64,000 nucleotides of DNA from positions 2,418,001 to 2,482,000 of the forward strand of contig NZ_AUBJ02000001.1 of the NCBI RefSeq assembly GCF_000429185.2, written 5' to 3'. The notes beneath the pieces are model-generated. The model was not told where the DNA came from. It worked only from the letters and a program-made list of their open reading frames with translations, and did not search any database. The first letter of the stretch is position 1, and each line of letters starts with the position of its first letter. The translations under genes and the position numbers were made by a program. Below, piece after piece: positions 29,359 through 38,967 of the stretch. The stretch comes from Actinoalloteichus caeruleus DSM 43889. GTDB taxonomy: Bacteria; Actinomycetota; Actinomycetes; Mycobacteriales; Pseudonocardiaceae.

Positions 29359-30510
29359 TCACCCAGATCCGGCGCGCACCAGGTGGGTCATCACCGGCGC
29401 GTGCTCGCCCGGCAGGTCGAGGGTGGCGCTGACCTCACCCGCCGCCGCGTCGATCACGGAGATGCTGCTCTCCCGCGCGTTGAGCGCGAAGACCCGTCGC
29501 CCGTCCCCCGAGACGGCCAACGCGGTGGGTCCCGCTCCGACCGGGACGGCGGAGGCCGCGCCGGTCTCCCGGTCGACGGCGGAGACGGCGTCCTCGTCGA
29601 CGCGCACCGCGTAGACCGGGTCGTCGGGTCCCGCCGAGACCGCGGCGTCGCCGTGCGCGACCTCGGTCCGCGCCTCCCAGAGCACCTCGAAGGTGCCCGC
29701 GTCGAGGTCGCGGAGGAGCCGCTGGTCACCCTGGTCGACGAGGAGGAGCCGCCCACCGGTCGGGCGGAGCAGCGCCGCCGGCGAGGGCAGCCGGGCGGTG
29801 CCCACCGACAGCTCCGCCGCGTCGACGACCAGCACCTCGGGCGCGGCGGCGGCGGGCAACAGGGTCCGCCCGTCGTCCGTGCTGACCGGCCGCAGGGTGC
29901 GGACGCCGAGGTCGACCGTGCCGTGGAGCTCGCCCGTCGCCGCGTCGAGCACGGTCAGGGTGTCCCCGGCGACGGCCTTGACGACCAGCATTGACCCGTC
30001 GGAGGTGACGTCGAGGTAGAAGGCATCGCGGTCGCGGGCGGGGAAGGTGGCCACCACCCCACCGTCGGCGGTGTCGATCACGGTCACGACGGCCTGGGCG
30101 CCGGCGCGCGTCAGGGCGTAGACCCGGCCACCGTCCGGCGAGGCCGCCAGGTCGCTGGGCGGGGCGTCGACCGGGACCGTCCGCACGACGTCCCCGGCGG
30201 CCGGGTCGACCACCAGCACGGCGTCGGGGTTCGCCGAGCCCACGTAGAGGCGGTCGCCCCCGTTCCGCTGCTCGGGAAGGGCTGTGCCGTTCGTCCCGGC
30301 GGGAGTGGCGGCGGCCGGACGCCCGCCGGGGGCCGTCGGCGCGACGAGCGCGAGGAGCAGCGCGAGCGCGCCGACCGCGACCCGCCGCGCGGTGCGGAGG
30401 GGCCGCCTTCCCGGTGCGGGCGCGCCGCGACGGGCACGGGGCCGGGCGGTGTCGGCCACGGAGGTGGGGTCCGGGCGCGGGCGACGACTCGGAGCGGCGG
30501 AGCTGCGCAT
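29359..30510 (-). CDS. Secreted beta-propeller protein (YVTN/NHL-like repeats)
   Basis: 383 residues. A basic N-terminus is followed by a hydrophobic segment (about 43-60, VAVGALALLLALVAPTAPG), an export signal or anchor, although the n-region is unusually long. The rest is a string of repeats such as RLYVGSANPDAVLVVDPAAG, each with a 'D...G' turn, typical of YVTN-type propellers (about seven blades). Such proteins often scaffold envelope complexes; no catalytic site is visible. Same strand as the radical SAM gene upstream but 250 bases from it. Confidence 0.75.
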   Translation of the reverse strand: MRSSAAPSRRPRPDPTSVADTARPRARRGAPAPGRRPLRTARRVAVGALALLLALVAPTAPGGRPAAATPAGTNGTALPEQRNGGDRLYVGSANPDAVLVVDPAAGDVVRTVPVDAPPSDLAASPDGGRVYALTRAGAQAVVTVIDTADGGVVATFPARDRDAFYLDVTSDGSMLVVKAVAGDTLTVLDAATGELHGTVDLGVRTLRPVSTDDGRTLLPAAAAPEVLVVDAAELSVGTARLPSPAALLRPTGGRLLLVDQGDQRLLRDLDAGTFEVLWEARTEVAHGDAAVSAGPDDPVYAVRVDEDAVSAVDRETGAASAVPVGAGPTALAVSGDGRRVFALNARESSISVIDAAAGEVSATLDLPGEHAPVMTHLVRAGSG

Positions 30511-30766
30511 GGGGGTGTCCCTCCGGCTGGGTCACGGACGCGCGGGAAGTGAAGCAAGTTCGGACCGGTTCCGGCGAGCCGCCGCTCCGGTGGGATGCCG
30601 AACCTGTCCGGGGAACACTCCGGGCGGGTGACGGGCGAACGGACACGCCCGCGCCCGAGCCGGCGCTCCCGCCGGCGGAGCCCGGAGCTGGGTTCGGCCG
30701 CCGCCTCCTCGTCCCCGTCGGCGGCCGGCACGGCGCCCGGGTCCGGGCGCCCCGGAACGCGGTGGG

Positions 30767-31834
30767 TCAGAGGAGCGTGAGCTGGGTGGCGTGCTCCCGG
30801 CTCGGACGGCTGGGCGGGGCCGCCGACGACGTCGCTCCCGAGCCCCGGTGCTCCCCGGGCCGTTCACGGAGCAGGCCGTGGGCACGGGCGGCCAGCCGGA
30901 CCCGTTCGGCGACGACGCGCTGGTAGGCCTTCGGCGCGTACGCCCCGTCCCGGTACAGCCGTTCGTACCGCTCGACCAGTCCAGGGTGCTCCCGGGCCAG
31001 CCACGCCAGGTACCACTCCCGCGCCCCGGGGCGGAGGTGGAGCACCACCGGCGTCACGCTCGTCGCGCCAGCGGCGGCGATCGCGGCCACGGCGCTGTCG
31101 ATCCGCTCCGCCGAATCCCCCAGGCCGGGGAGGATCGGGGCCATCAGCACACCGCACCCCACCCCGGCGTCGGTCAGCCGGCGCACGGCGTCCAGCCGCG
31201 CTCGGGGGGAGGGGGTGCCCGGCTCCACCGAACGCCACAGCCGCTCGTCGAGGTGACCCACCGACATCGACACCGAGACGGAGGTGCGGCGGGCGGCGCG
31301 CTCGAGGAGGTCCAGGTCCCGCAGGAGCAGCGTGCCCTTGGTGAGGACGGAGAAGGGGTTGCCCGCGTCGGCCAAGGCTCCCAGGATGTCGCGCATCAAC
31401 CGGTAGCGGCCCTCCGCCCGCTGGTAGGGGTCCGTGCTGGTGCCCATCGCCACGTGCTCCCCCGTCCAGCCCGGTCTGGCCAGTTCCCTGCGGAGCACCT
31501 CGCCGGCGTTGACCTTGACGATGACCCGGGTGTCGAAGTCGTGGCCGGCGTCCAGGTCGAGGTAGGTGTGGGTCCGCCGGGCGAAGCAGTAGACGCAGGC
31601 GTGGGTGCACCCCCGGTAGGGGTTGACCGTCCAGCCGAAGGGCATCGACCCGCCCGGTACCCGGTTGAGGACGCTCCTGGCCATCACCTCGTAGAAGGTG
31701 ATGCCCGCGAACTCCGGCGTCGTGGTCTCGCGGAGGAACCCGTGGAGCCGTAGCGGCTGTTCCATGCCGGGGAGCACCGCCTCGCTCCGGGCCGCTCCGT
31801 CCGCCCGCTGTCCGTCCCATCGCACGGCGAGCAT
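30767..31834 (-). CDS. Radical SAM protein (spore photoproduct lyase-like, Rv2578c type)
   Basis: About 355 residues. The [4Fe-4S]/SAM motif is CTHACVYC (Cx3Cx2C) in NPYRGCTHACVYCFARR. Following segments GTSTDPYQRAEGRYRLMRDIL and VLTKGTLLLRDLDLL place it in the SplB-related family that includes M. tuberculosis Rv2578c. Substrate unknown. The ATG at 31834 is chosen because homologues open with a similar RWDGQR segment; an in-frame upstream start at 31861 exists. The last 50 residues are low complexity. It is divergent from the acyltransferase gene. Confidence 0.85.
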   Translation of the reverse strand: MLAVRWDGQRADGAARSEAVLPGMEQPLRLHGFLRETTTPEFAGITFYEVMARSVLNRVPGGSMPFGWTVNPYRGCTHACVYCFARRTHTYLDLDAGHDFDTRVIVKVNAGEVLRRELARPGWTGEHVAMGTSTDPYQRAEGRYRLMRDILGALADAGNPFSVLTKGTLLLRDLDLLERAARRTSVSVSMSVGHLDERLWRSVEPGTPSPRARLDAVRRLTDAGVGCGVLMAPILPGLGDSAERIDSAVAAIAAAGATSVTPVVLHLRPGAREWYLAWLAREHPGLVERYERLYRDGAYAPKAYQRVVAERVRLAARAHGLLRERPGEHRGSGATSSAAPPSRPSREHATQLTLL

Positions 31835-31882
31835 TCGAACACACATTCGAGCGACGGACAACGAGCACCCGGTTGCGACGCA

Positions 31883-31900
31883 TGTAAGATCTCACTTACA
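31883..31900. promoter_or_regulatory. Palindrome in the divergent radical SAM / acyltransferase region
   Basis: TGTAAG and CTTACA arms separated by 6 bases (ATCTCA), in an AT-richer patch 49 bases before the radical SAM start and about 124 bases before the acyltransferase start. The shape suits a TetR- or GntR-like operator. No such regulator gene is adjacent. Confidence 0.4.
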
Positions 31901-32023
31901 GGTGACACTCCACCAGTTCACCAGTCAGTCAAGCGAGGGCACCGGACCCGGGCGGTCGCGCACCGCCGGCCGAGGGGACTCGTCCTCCTCGTGCGCCCCT
32001 CACCGACCACCGGGAGCACCGAC

Positions 32024-33544
32024 ATGACCGATTCGCGTCTCCACTCGCCGGGAACGCTGAAGGACCACCGTGCCCGCCCGGCCGTCGGCGGGACGACATC
32101 CGACCCGGCCGAACCACCGCCGTTACCCGAGGACCGGGGCCGCACCGCCGGGCGACGGCGGGAACCGCCGATGAGCGCTCCGACACGGGCACGTCCCCGG
32201 CCTCACCTGCCCGCCCGGGACGTCAGGGCGGACGCGGGAGCCACCGCCCCGGGAGCCGCGCCACCCGCCGCGGGCATCACCGCCCTCCGACCATCGACGG
32301 CCAGGCCGGGCCGGGACCGCCTGGTGGACCTGCTGCGCGCCTGGGGAACGATCTGCGTGATCGTGATGCACTGGGTCATCCCGGAGGTGGCCTGGAACGG
32401 GCATCAGCTGGAGATCGGCAACGCCCTCGTCCACGGGTGGGGCTGGCTGGCCACCTGGGCGTTCCAGGTCATCCCGCTGATGTTCTTCGCCTCCGGCTGC
32501 GCCACCCACCTCCAGCTCAGCCGCCGCCCGCGCCCGACCCTGTCCTTCGTCCGGGCTCGGATCCGACGTCTGCTCCCGCCCGTCGCGGTGTTCGCCGCGT
32601 TCTGGATCGCCGCCGCCGTCGTGTTGCCCCTCATCGGGGTCCCGACGTCGGCCGCGCACTCGGCGGCGACGCTCGCACCGCAGCTCCTGTGGTACCTGGG
32701 CGTCTACCTGATCCTGCTGCTGCTGTCGCCGCTGCTGTTCCGCGCCTTCGCGCGGTTCGGCCACCGGCTGACCCTCGCGGTGGCCGCCGGCGCGGCGCTG
32801 GTCGACCTCGCGCGCTTCACCCTGGACCTGCCGGTGCTCGGCCTGATCAACATCGTGTTGGTCTGGGCGGTCCCGTACCTGCTCGGCTACGCCTACGCGG
32901 CCGGTCCGCTGACCACGATCCCCCGCGGCACGCTCCTGGTCGGCGCCCTCGGGAGCCTGGCCCTGCTCGCGCTGCTGGTGGCGGTTGGGCCCTACCCGGC
33001 CAGCATGGTCGGTATGCCGGGCGCCCCGCTGTCGAACATGAACCCGCCGACGGTCTGCCTGCTCGCCCTGACCGGGCTGCACCTGTCGCTCGCGCTGCTG
33101 TGGCGGCGACGCCTGGAACGGCTGGCCGCCCGCCCCACGGTGGCCGCCCTGGTCGGCTGGATCGGGCGGCACAGCATGACGCTGTACCTGTGGCACCTCA
33201 CCGCGATGTTCTTCGTCATCGGCGCTGCGCTGTTCGCGCTGGACCTGCACCTGCCCGACAGCTGGAGCACCCAGTGGTGGCTGACCCGTGCGCTCTGGTT
33301 CGGCGCGGCCGGCCTGGTCCTCGCCGTGCTGGTGCTGGCCTTTCGGCGCGCTGAGCTGCGCCGGCCCCCTCGGCCGGGGACCCGCCCCTCCCCCGTTCCC
33401 CTCTCCCCTGTTCTCCCCGCCCCGGTGGACCTCATCGGCCCCGAGCTGCCGTCGGCGGGAGGCGGCGCCGGGCTGCGAGCCCGGACCAACGCCGCACCCG
33501 CCGTCCAGCCGGTCCACAGCGCCCGCTGGGACCAGCGCCGGTGA
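32024..33544 (+). CDS. Acyltransferase-3 family membrane protein
   Basis: About 506 residues. After a disordered N-terminus of about 90 residues, an OafA/YrhL-like domain starts at RDRLVDLLRAWGTICVIVMHW with the His expected in this family, then ten or so membrane segments (such as LLWYLGVYLILLLLSPLLF, and IGRHSMTLYLWHLTAMFF). Such proteins O-acylate envelope sugars or secondary metabolites. The tail of about 60 residues is hydrophilic. The start could also be the ATG at 32171, which would remove much of the disordered part. Confidence 0.8.
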   Translation: MTDSRLHSPGTLKDHRARPAVGGTTSDPAEPPPLPEDRGRTAGRRREPPMSAPTRARPRPHLPARDVRADAGATAPGAAPPAAGITALRPSTARPGRDRLVDLLRAWGTICVIVMHWVIPEVAWNGHQLEIGNALVHGWGWLATWAFQVIPLMFFASGCATHLQLSRRPRPTLSFVRARIRRLLPPVAVFAAFWIAAAVVLPLIGVPTSAAHSAATLAPQLLWYLGVYLILLLLSPLLFRAFARFGHRLTLAVAAGAALVDLARFTLDLPVLGLINIVLVWAVPYLLGYAYAAGPLTTIPRGTLLVGALGSLALLALLVAVGPYPASMVGMPGAPLSNMNPPTVCLLALTGLHLSLALLWRRRLERLAARPTVAALVGWIGRHSMTLYLWHLTAMFFVIGAALFALDLHLPDSWSTQWWLTRALWFGAAGLVLAVLVLAFRRAELRRPPRPGTRPSPVPLSPVLPAPVDLIGPELPSAGGGAGLRARTNAAPAVQPVHSARWDQRR

Positions 33545-33739
33545 CGGCGGGCACGCTGCCCGGTCCGGACCTAGGATGAGCCGGCGGCGCTGATCGGTCC
33601 CGCGTCGCGGCCGACGCACCCCGGCGGTCCTCGGACCGCCCACGCGTGCCCAGGGGACGCGCCGCCACCGGCCCGACCAGCACGGAGGGGAGGACCCGGC
33701 GCTCCCGCCGCGCGAAGCGGCGGCCGTCGGCGAGTCTGG

Positions 33740-35860
33740 ATGAACGGCAACGGCGACCAGGACTGGTTCCGCTCGGCGGGAACCCCCGCCCCCGGCCGGG
33801 AGCACCCCCCGGAGAGCGCCACCGAACGCACCGACGAGCTACCACCTGTCGCCGGTTCCCCCCACCGGGACGGCCGGCCCAGGAGCAGTCGTCGACCAGC
33901 GGGTGCGGGCCACGGGCGAGGCGACCTCCCCGGCACGTCGGTGCCCGGCGGAACCGGTGAGACCGGGGAGACCGGGGAGACCGGGGAGCCGCCGTCCGCC
34001 CCACCGCCCGACCCGAGGCCGGGGTCCCGGTCCTCCACCGGCGCGGGGCGTGCCGAGGCGCCGACCTCAGCGCCGGGCGGCACCCGACGGGCCCGGCCCC
34101 GGCCGGACGACGGCTCCGAACCGGGTACGGCGCCACGACGTGAGCGGCGGGGCGCCGGGGCCGAGCGGGACCGCGCCGGCCGAGCCCGCCCAGGAGGACG
34201 GCCGGCGACCCCCGGTGGAGGGGCTGGCCGCGTCCGAGGGAGGCGGCCGGCGGAGGGGAACCCGGCCCCCGGTGGTGGCGGGGGCGGATCCGGCCCACCG
34301 CCGCAGGGCCCGCCCCCAGCCGGGCACGGACACGGGCACGGGCACGGGCCGAGCACCCCTGCCTCGCGCCGGGTCCGGCTGCTGCTGGCCTGGCTCCTCA
34401 CCCCGTGCCTGCTGGCCGCCCTGGGCGGCATGGTGTGGCTCTACCCCTCCGGGTACGAGTCGCCCAACCCCTCCGAACTGGGCTTCGGCGCCGAACCGGT
34501 GAACGGCGACATCACCGCCACGGCGGCGTCCTCGTGCCAGACGAGCCTGGCCGAACCCGGCGCGAACCCCCCACCTCCCGCGCCGCCGCCAGGAGGTGGC
34601 GACCAGGACTGCGTGCGGCTGGACGTGACCCTCACCAGCGGTGAGGGGGCGGGGCGGGTCATCACGCAGGTCCTGCCCGTCGAACCCGGCACCCCGCGCT
34701 TCGCGGTCGGGGACCAGGTGGTGCTCTCCTACGCGGGCAGCGAGCCGGACAACCCGATGTCCTACCAGGTCGTGGACTACCAGCGCGGGCCGGCGTTGGC
34801 CTGGCTCGCGGCGCTGTTCGCGCTGTCCGTCGTGCTGCTCGCCAGGTGGAAGGGACTGACCTCCCTCCTCGGACTGGCGCTCAGCTTCCTCGTGCTCGTC
34901 TTCTTCGTGCTCCCCGCGATCCTCGCCGGGCAGGACGCCGTCCTGGTCGGTGTCGTCGGCTCCGGCGTGATCATGTTCATCGTCCTGTACCTCGCGCACG
35001 GCTTCTCCGCCCGGACCTCGACGGCGGTGCTGGGCACGTTGCTCAGCCTCGGCCTGATCGCCCTGCTCGGGGTGTTCTTCGCCTCGACGACCCGGCTCAC
35101 CGGCCTGGACGACGAGACCACCAACCTCATCACCATCGTCGGCGGCAGCATCGACCCGCGCGGTCTCCTCCTCGCCGGTGCACTGATCGGCGCGCTCGGC
35201 GTGCTCGACGACGTCACCGTCACCCAGACCAGCGCGGTCTGGGAGCTCCGCGCCGCGAACCCCGCCCTGGGGTGGCGGCAGCTGTACGCGGCCGGGCTGC
35301 GCATCGGTCGGGACCACATCTCGGCGGCGGTGAACACGCTCGCCCTGGCCTACGCGGGTGCCGCGCTGCCGATGCTCCTCGCCTACTCGCTCTCCGGGAT
35401 CGACTTCGGCACGCTCGTCGGCGCCCAGGTGGTGGCGCAGGAGATCGTCCGAACCCTCGTGGGCAGCATCGGCCTGGTCGCCGCGGTCCCGATCACCACG
35501 GCGATCGCGGCCGTCGTCGCCTCCCGGGAGGACCCGCCGAACCCCGGCGACCGCACCCCCCGGTCCGACCCCGGCCCCGAGGACGGCGGCGGCACCGAGC
35601 AGGAGGACGGGAACGGGGACGGTCCCGCCGGCGGCACGTCGGACACCCGGGAGCGGACGGGGGAACGGGCGCCTTCCGAGGCCGGCGGTCGGCGCCGGCG
35701 CTCGGAACCGGACCACCGCCCCCCGTCCTCCTCCCCGGCGGAGCGACCGCCGCGGCGGGACCGCCGGGATCAGTCCAGGGCGGCGACGAAGCGGGCGACC
35801 GCGTCGGAGCCGATCCGCCGGGGCACCCGACCAGCCGGCACCAACGACGCCAGCTGGTAG
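33740..35860 (+). CDS. YibE/F-like multi-membrane protein with long disordered ends
   Basis: 706 residues. The first 210 are low complexity (Gly/Pro/Arg), including a GET triplet repeat and a His-Gly stretch before the first membrane segment (about 212-234). An extracytoplasmic part follows, then seven or so membrane segments with the YibE/F core: LYLAHGFSARTSTAVLGTL, TTNLITIVGGSIDPRGLLL, GALGVLDDVTVTQTSAVWEL. Family function is unknown. The tail of about 110 residues after VVASREDPP is disordered and its last 91 bases overlap the opposite-strand gene, so the true stop or a frameshift there should be considered. Confidence 0.8.
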   Translation: MNGNGDQDWFRSAGTPAPGREHPPESATERTDELPPVAGSPHRDGRPRSSRRPAGAGHGRGDLPGTSVPGGTGETGETGETGEPPSAPPPDPRPGSRSSTGAGRAEAPTSAPGGTRRARPRPDDGSEPGTAPRRERRGAGAERDRAGRARPGGRPATPGGGAGRVRGRRPAEGNPAPGGGGGGSGPPPQGPPPAGHGHGHGHGPSTPASRRVRLLLAWLLTPCLLAALGGMVWLYPSGYESPNPSELGFGAEPVNGDITATAASSCQTSLAEPGANPPPPAPPPGGGDQDCVRLDVTLTSGEGAGRVITQVLPVEPGTPRFAVGDQVVLSYAGSEPDNPMSYQVVDYQRGPALAWLAALFALSVVLLARWKGLTSLLGLALSFLVLVFFVLPAILAGQDAVLVGVVGSGVIMFIVLYLAHGFSARTSTAVLGTLLSLGLIALLGVFFASTTRLTGLDDETTNLITIVGGSIDPRGLLLAGALIGALGVLDDVTVTQTSAVWELRAANPALGWRQLYAAGLRIGRDHISAAVNTLALAYAGAALPMLLAYSLSGIDFGTLVGAQVVAQEIVRTLVGSIGLVAAVPITTAIAAVVASREDPPNPGDRTPRSDPGPEDGGGTEQEDGNGDGPAGGTSDTRERTGERAPSEAGGRRRRSEPDHRPPSSSPAERPPRRDRRDQSRAATKRATASEPIRRGTRPAGTNDASW
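33959..33985 (+). repeat. Three 9-bp tandem repeats inside the YibE/F-like gene
   Basis: GAGACCGGG is repeated three times in frame, coding Glu-Thr-Gly units in the disordered N-terminal region. Likely prone to copy-number change without frame loss. Confidence 0.8.
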
Positions 35861-36417
35861 AGGGGCCGGTCGGCGGCGGCCTCCCCACGCGCGTCGGCCC
35901 GGAGCTGGGCGATCAACAACTGGGACAGGACCAGCGCCCGGGTGTCCCCCGTGGCCGCGAGGGCGTCCGCGAGACGCCGCAGCTCGTACACGCCCAGTTC
36001 CCGGCCGCCGGAACCCGCGTAGAGGGCCACGGCCACGTTGACCAGCCGCCGCCGTGGTCCGCCCTGGACCAGGACGCCGATGGTCCGCACACCCCGCTGG
36101 TCGGCGACCAGCACCGTGATGTCGGTCAGCTCGGCCAGGTCGACGGTCCGCGTGCCCAGGGCGCGCACGGAGAGCTCCGAGCCCGAGAGCCAACACCGAC
36201 GGCGCGACTCCGCCCAGGCGAGGAGCAACAGCGGAACGGCGACGACCGCCGCCGCCACCAGACCGGCGGTGCGCCCCCCGACCAGGCCGAACAGGCCGCC
36301 CAGGGCGGCCCCGACGAGCACAGCGCCGATCCCGACCGACTTCGCCCGTTTGCGGAGGAACTCCGGCGGGAGCAGGTCGAGCGGGATGCGGTCGGTCTCG
36401 GCTGCCCGCTCACTCAC
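35770..36417 (-). CDS. Membrane protein with two N-terminal helices and a PH-like part
   Basis: 215 residues. Two hydrophobic segments (about 29-45 and 49-66) form a hairpin; the rest resembles small actinobacterial PH-domain-like membrane proteins ([23 protein letters not shown] and [13 protein letters not shown]). GTG start overlaps the hisS stop by 4 bases, so it is translationally coupled to hisS. Function unknown. Its 3' end overlaps the convergent YibE/F-like frame by 91 bases. Confidence 0.65.
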   Translation of the reverse strand: MSERAAETDRIPLDLLPPEFLRKRAKSVGIGAVLVGAALGGLFGLVGGRTAGLVAAAVVAVPLLLLAWAESRRRCWLSGSELSVRALGTRTVDLAELTDITVLVADQRGVRTIGVLVQGGPRRRLVNVAVALYAGSGGRELGVYELRRLADALAATGDTRALVLSQLLIAQLRADARGEAAADRPLYQLASLVPAGRVPRRIGSDAVARFVAALD

Positions 36418-37676
36418 CCGGCCAACGCCTCCTTCACGGTGGTGAGCAGCTCGGCACGCCCGACGGCGCGCTGGGACCCGTCCCGGAGGTCCTTGAGCTG
36501 CACCTCGTCCTGCTCCAGGTCCCGGTCCCCCGCGACGACGGCCAACCGGGCCCCCGAACGCCCGGCGGCCTTCATGGCCCCCTTGAGCCCCTTGCCCCCG
36601 TAGGCGAGGTCGACCCGGACCCCGGCGCCGCGCAGCGCCGCCGCGATCCGCACCAGCTGCCGCTTCGCCGCCTGCCCCAGGGGGACGCAGTAGACCTCGC
36701 AGCGGGCCTCGTCCCCAACGGCCAGCCCCTCGGCGCGCGCCGCGAGCAGGGTCCGGTCGACCCCCAACCCGAAACCGATGCCGGACAGCTCCTGACCACC
36801 CAACTGGGCCATCAGGCCGTCGTAGCGGCCACCGCCGCCGATACCGGACTGCGCGCCCAGTCCGTCGTGGACGAACTCGAAGGCGGTCTTGGTGTAGTAG
36901 TCGAGGCCCCGGACCAGGCGCGGGTTCTCGGTGAACTTCACCCCCAGCCCGGTCAGGTGTTCCTTGACCTCCTCGTAGTGCTCACGGCACTCCGGCGAGA
37001 GGTGGTCCACCATCAGGGGAGCGTCGGCCAGCAGCTCCCGCACCTCCGGTCGCTTGTCGTCGAGCACCCGCAGGGGGTTGATCTCGGCGCGCCGGCGGGT
37101 CTCCTCGTCCAACGGAAGGGCCCGCAGGAACTCCTGGAGCCGCTCCCGGTACTCGGGGCGGCAGGTCGAGTCACCCAGGCTGGTCAGTTCCAGCCGGTAC
37201 CCCGTCAGGCCGAGCGCCCGGTAGCCCGCGTCGGCGACCGCGATGACCTCCGCGTCCAGCGCGGGGTCGTCCACGCCGATCGCCTCGACGCCGACCTGGA
37301 GCAGCTGCCGGTACCGGCCGGCCTGCGGGCGCTCGTAACGGAAGAACTGCCCCGTGTAGTACAGCTTCACGGGCAGCTGTCCCCGGTCCAGGCCGTGCTC
37401 GATGACGGCGCGCATCACCCCGGCCGTGCCCTCGGGGCGCAGGGTCACCGACCGGCCGCCCCGGTCGGTGAAGGTGTACATCTCCTTGCTGACCACGTCG
37501 GTCGACTCGCCGACGCCCCGCGCGAAGAGGGCGGTGTCCTCGAAGACGGGCAGCTCGACGTAGCCGTAGCCGGCGCGTCGCGCGGCTTCGGCGAGGGTGT
37601 CGCGGACGGTCAGCAGCGCGGCGGACTCCGGCGGCAGGTAGTCCGGGATGCCTCGGGGTGCGGTGAAGGCGGTCAT
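36414..37676 (-). CDS. hisS: Histidyl-tRNA synthetase
   Basis: 420 residues of class II synthetase. N-terminus [17 protein letters not shown] is standard. Motif 2 region is [18 protein letters not shown]; the histidine-specific motifs are [15 protein letters not shown] and GGGGRYDGL. Motif 3 is [14 protein letters not shown]. The C-terminal anticodon domain follows. ATG 37676 is used rather than the upstream in-frame start, as homologues begin here. It follows the MBL hydrolase gene after only 10 bases, a conserved actinobacterial pair. Confidence 0.96.
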   Translation of the reverse strand: MTAFTAPRGIPDYLPPESAALLTVRDTLAEAARRAGYGYVELPVFEDTALFARGVGESTDVVSKEMYTFTDRGGRSVTLRPEGTAGVMRAVIEHGLDRGQLPVKLYYTGQFFRYERPQAGRYRQLLQVGVEAIGVDDPALDAEVIAVADAGYRALGLTGYRLELTSLGDSTCRPEYRERLQEFLRALPLDEETRRRAEINPLRVLDDKRPEVRELLADAPLMVDHLSPECREHYEEVKEHLTGLGVKFTENPRLVRGLDYYTKTAFEFVHDGLGAQSGIGGGGRYDGLMAQLGGQELSGIGFGLGVDRTLLAARAEGLAVGDEARCEVYCVPLGQAAKRQLVRIAAALRGAGVRVDLAYGGKGLKGAMKAAGRSGARLAVVAGDRDLEQDEVQLKDLRDGSQRAVGRAELLTTVKEALAG

Positions 37677-37686
37677 GGTGTGCGGA

Positions 37687-38361
37687 TCACAGTCCTCTGC
37701 GCAGGAAGGGGTTGACGGCACGCTCGCGGCCGATGGTCGTGGTCGGTCCGTGGCCGGGCAGCACGGTCGTCTCGTCTGGCAGCGTCAACACCCTGGTCCG
37801 CAGGGTCGTCAGCATCCGCTCGTGGTCGCCGCCGGGGAGGTCCGTCCGCCCGATCGAACCGGCGAAGAGGGTGTCCCCCGACAACATCAGACGGTCCGGA
37901 CCGTCGCCTCCCGGCGGGCCGGTGTGGAAGCACACCGACCCGCCGGTATGGCCTGGCGTGTGGTCCACCCCGATCGACAGGCCACCGAACTCGAGGGTGG
38001 CGCCGTCCGCGAGGTCCCGGACCTCCGCCGGCTCGCTCATCTCCAGTCGCCCACCCAGCAGCGCGGCGACGTCCGGTCCGAGTCCCCGCAGCGGGTCGGC
38101 CAGCATCGGCCGGTCGTCGGGGTGGACCCACACCGGAACCCCGTACTCCTCGCAGATCGAGGCGGCGGAGTAGGAGTGGTCGAAGTGCCCGTGGGTGAGC
38201 AGCACCGCCAGCGGGGTCAGCCGGTGGGTGCGGAGCCGTTCGGCCAGCGGCTCCCCGACCTCCTGGCCGGGGTCGACGATGACGCAGCCCTCGCCCTCCG
38301 CCGGTGCCAGCAGGTAGCAGTTGGCCTGGAGCGGACCGGCCGGGAAGCCGACGACGAGCAC
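37687..38361 (-). CDS. MBL-fold hydrolase (glyoxalase II-like)
   Basis: About 224 residues. Metal ligands are in the motif [13 protein letters not shown] (HxHxDH), with later ligands in [26 protein letters not shown] and VLPGHGPTT. It likely hydrolyses a thioester, as glyoxalase II enzymes do; substrate unproven. The GTG at 38361 follows GGAGG with 7-base spacing; a longer frame upstream is not conserved. It is paired with hisS in most actinobacteria. Confidence 0.9.
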   Translation of the reverse strand: MLVVGFPAGPLQANCYLLAPAEGEGCVIVDPGQEVGEPLAERLRTHRLTPLAVLLTHGHFDHSYSAASICEEYGVPVWVHPDDRPMLADPLRGLGPDVAALLGGRLEMSEPAEVRDLADGATLEFGGLSIGVDHTPGHTGGSVCFHTGPPGGDGPDRLMLSGDTLFAGSIGRTDLPGGDHERMLTTLRTRVLTLPDETTVLPGHGPTTTIGRERAVNPFLRRGL

Positions 38362-38556
38362 GCGAGAACCTCCAGCGGGGTGGTGTCCGTGGTCGCGTCG
38401 CGTGACGGTCCGGCACACCGTGTGAGCGCCGGGCAGCGCGGAGCGACCCGCCACAGCCTAGCCAACCGGTGTGGCCACCTCGGTTGGCATCTCGTCCCGG
38501 CTCCCGCTCCGGCCTCGACCCGACGACCCGGGTGGGTGCCGACGCGCCGGGGACGC

Positions 38557-38622
38557 GCGTGCGGTGTCACCGGCGAAGGCGTGCGGTGTCACCGGCGGAG
38601 GCGTGCGGTGTCACCGGCGGAG
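38557..38622. repeat. Three tandem copies of a 22-bp repeat
   Basis: The unit GCGTGCGGTGTCACCGGCG + AAG or GAG occurs at 38557-38578, 38579-38600 and 38601-38622; the copies differ at one base. It lies in the 606-base intergenic region between the MBL gene and the cyclophilin gene. The core GGTGTCACC is itself palindromic, so three identical protein-binding sites are possible. It is too short and lacks spacers for a CRISPR array. Confidence 0.85.
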
Positions 38623-38967
38623 GCACGGCACGAACCCGGTCCGGGTGGTGGCCCGCCACGACGTCGAGGAGGGGGCATGGCGGCGGCCCACCGGAGCCGG
38701 GCGCCACGGTCGCGACCGGCTCGGGGCCGTCGGCGGTCGGCGCAACGGTGCGGTCCCTCCCGGCCCGTCCCCCGACCTCCCGCCCCCGCCGGCCGGAGGT
38801 CGTCCGCCCCCGGCCCGGCGCGCTCCCCACCGCCCTGCCCGCGCCGCCACGGGTCGGAGTCGACTGCCCCGACCGCACCAGGCACGAACCTCTCACTACG
38901 CTCGTACGGCTTCTCGACATAGACTCACCGGCTGCCACCGCCGTGTCGATCCCTGGGAGGGAGCGAG
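38623..38967. other. Rest of intergenic region upstream of the cyclophilin gene
   Basis: 345 bases with no recognised gene, extremely GC-rich up to about 38890, then a short AT-richer stretch (38895-38950) that probably carries the promoter of the cyclophilin gene. Confidence 0.4.

Noticed and set aside
38557-38622. Possible CRISPR array
   Set aside because: The repeats are directly adjacent without spacers and no cas gene is near.
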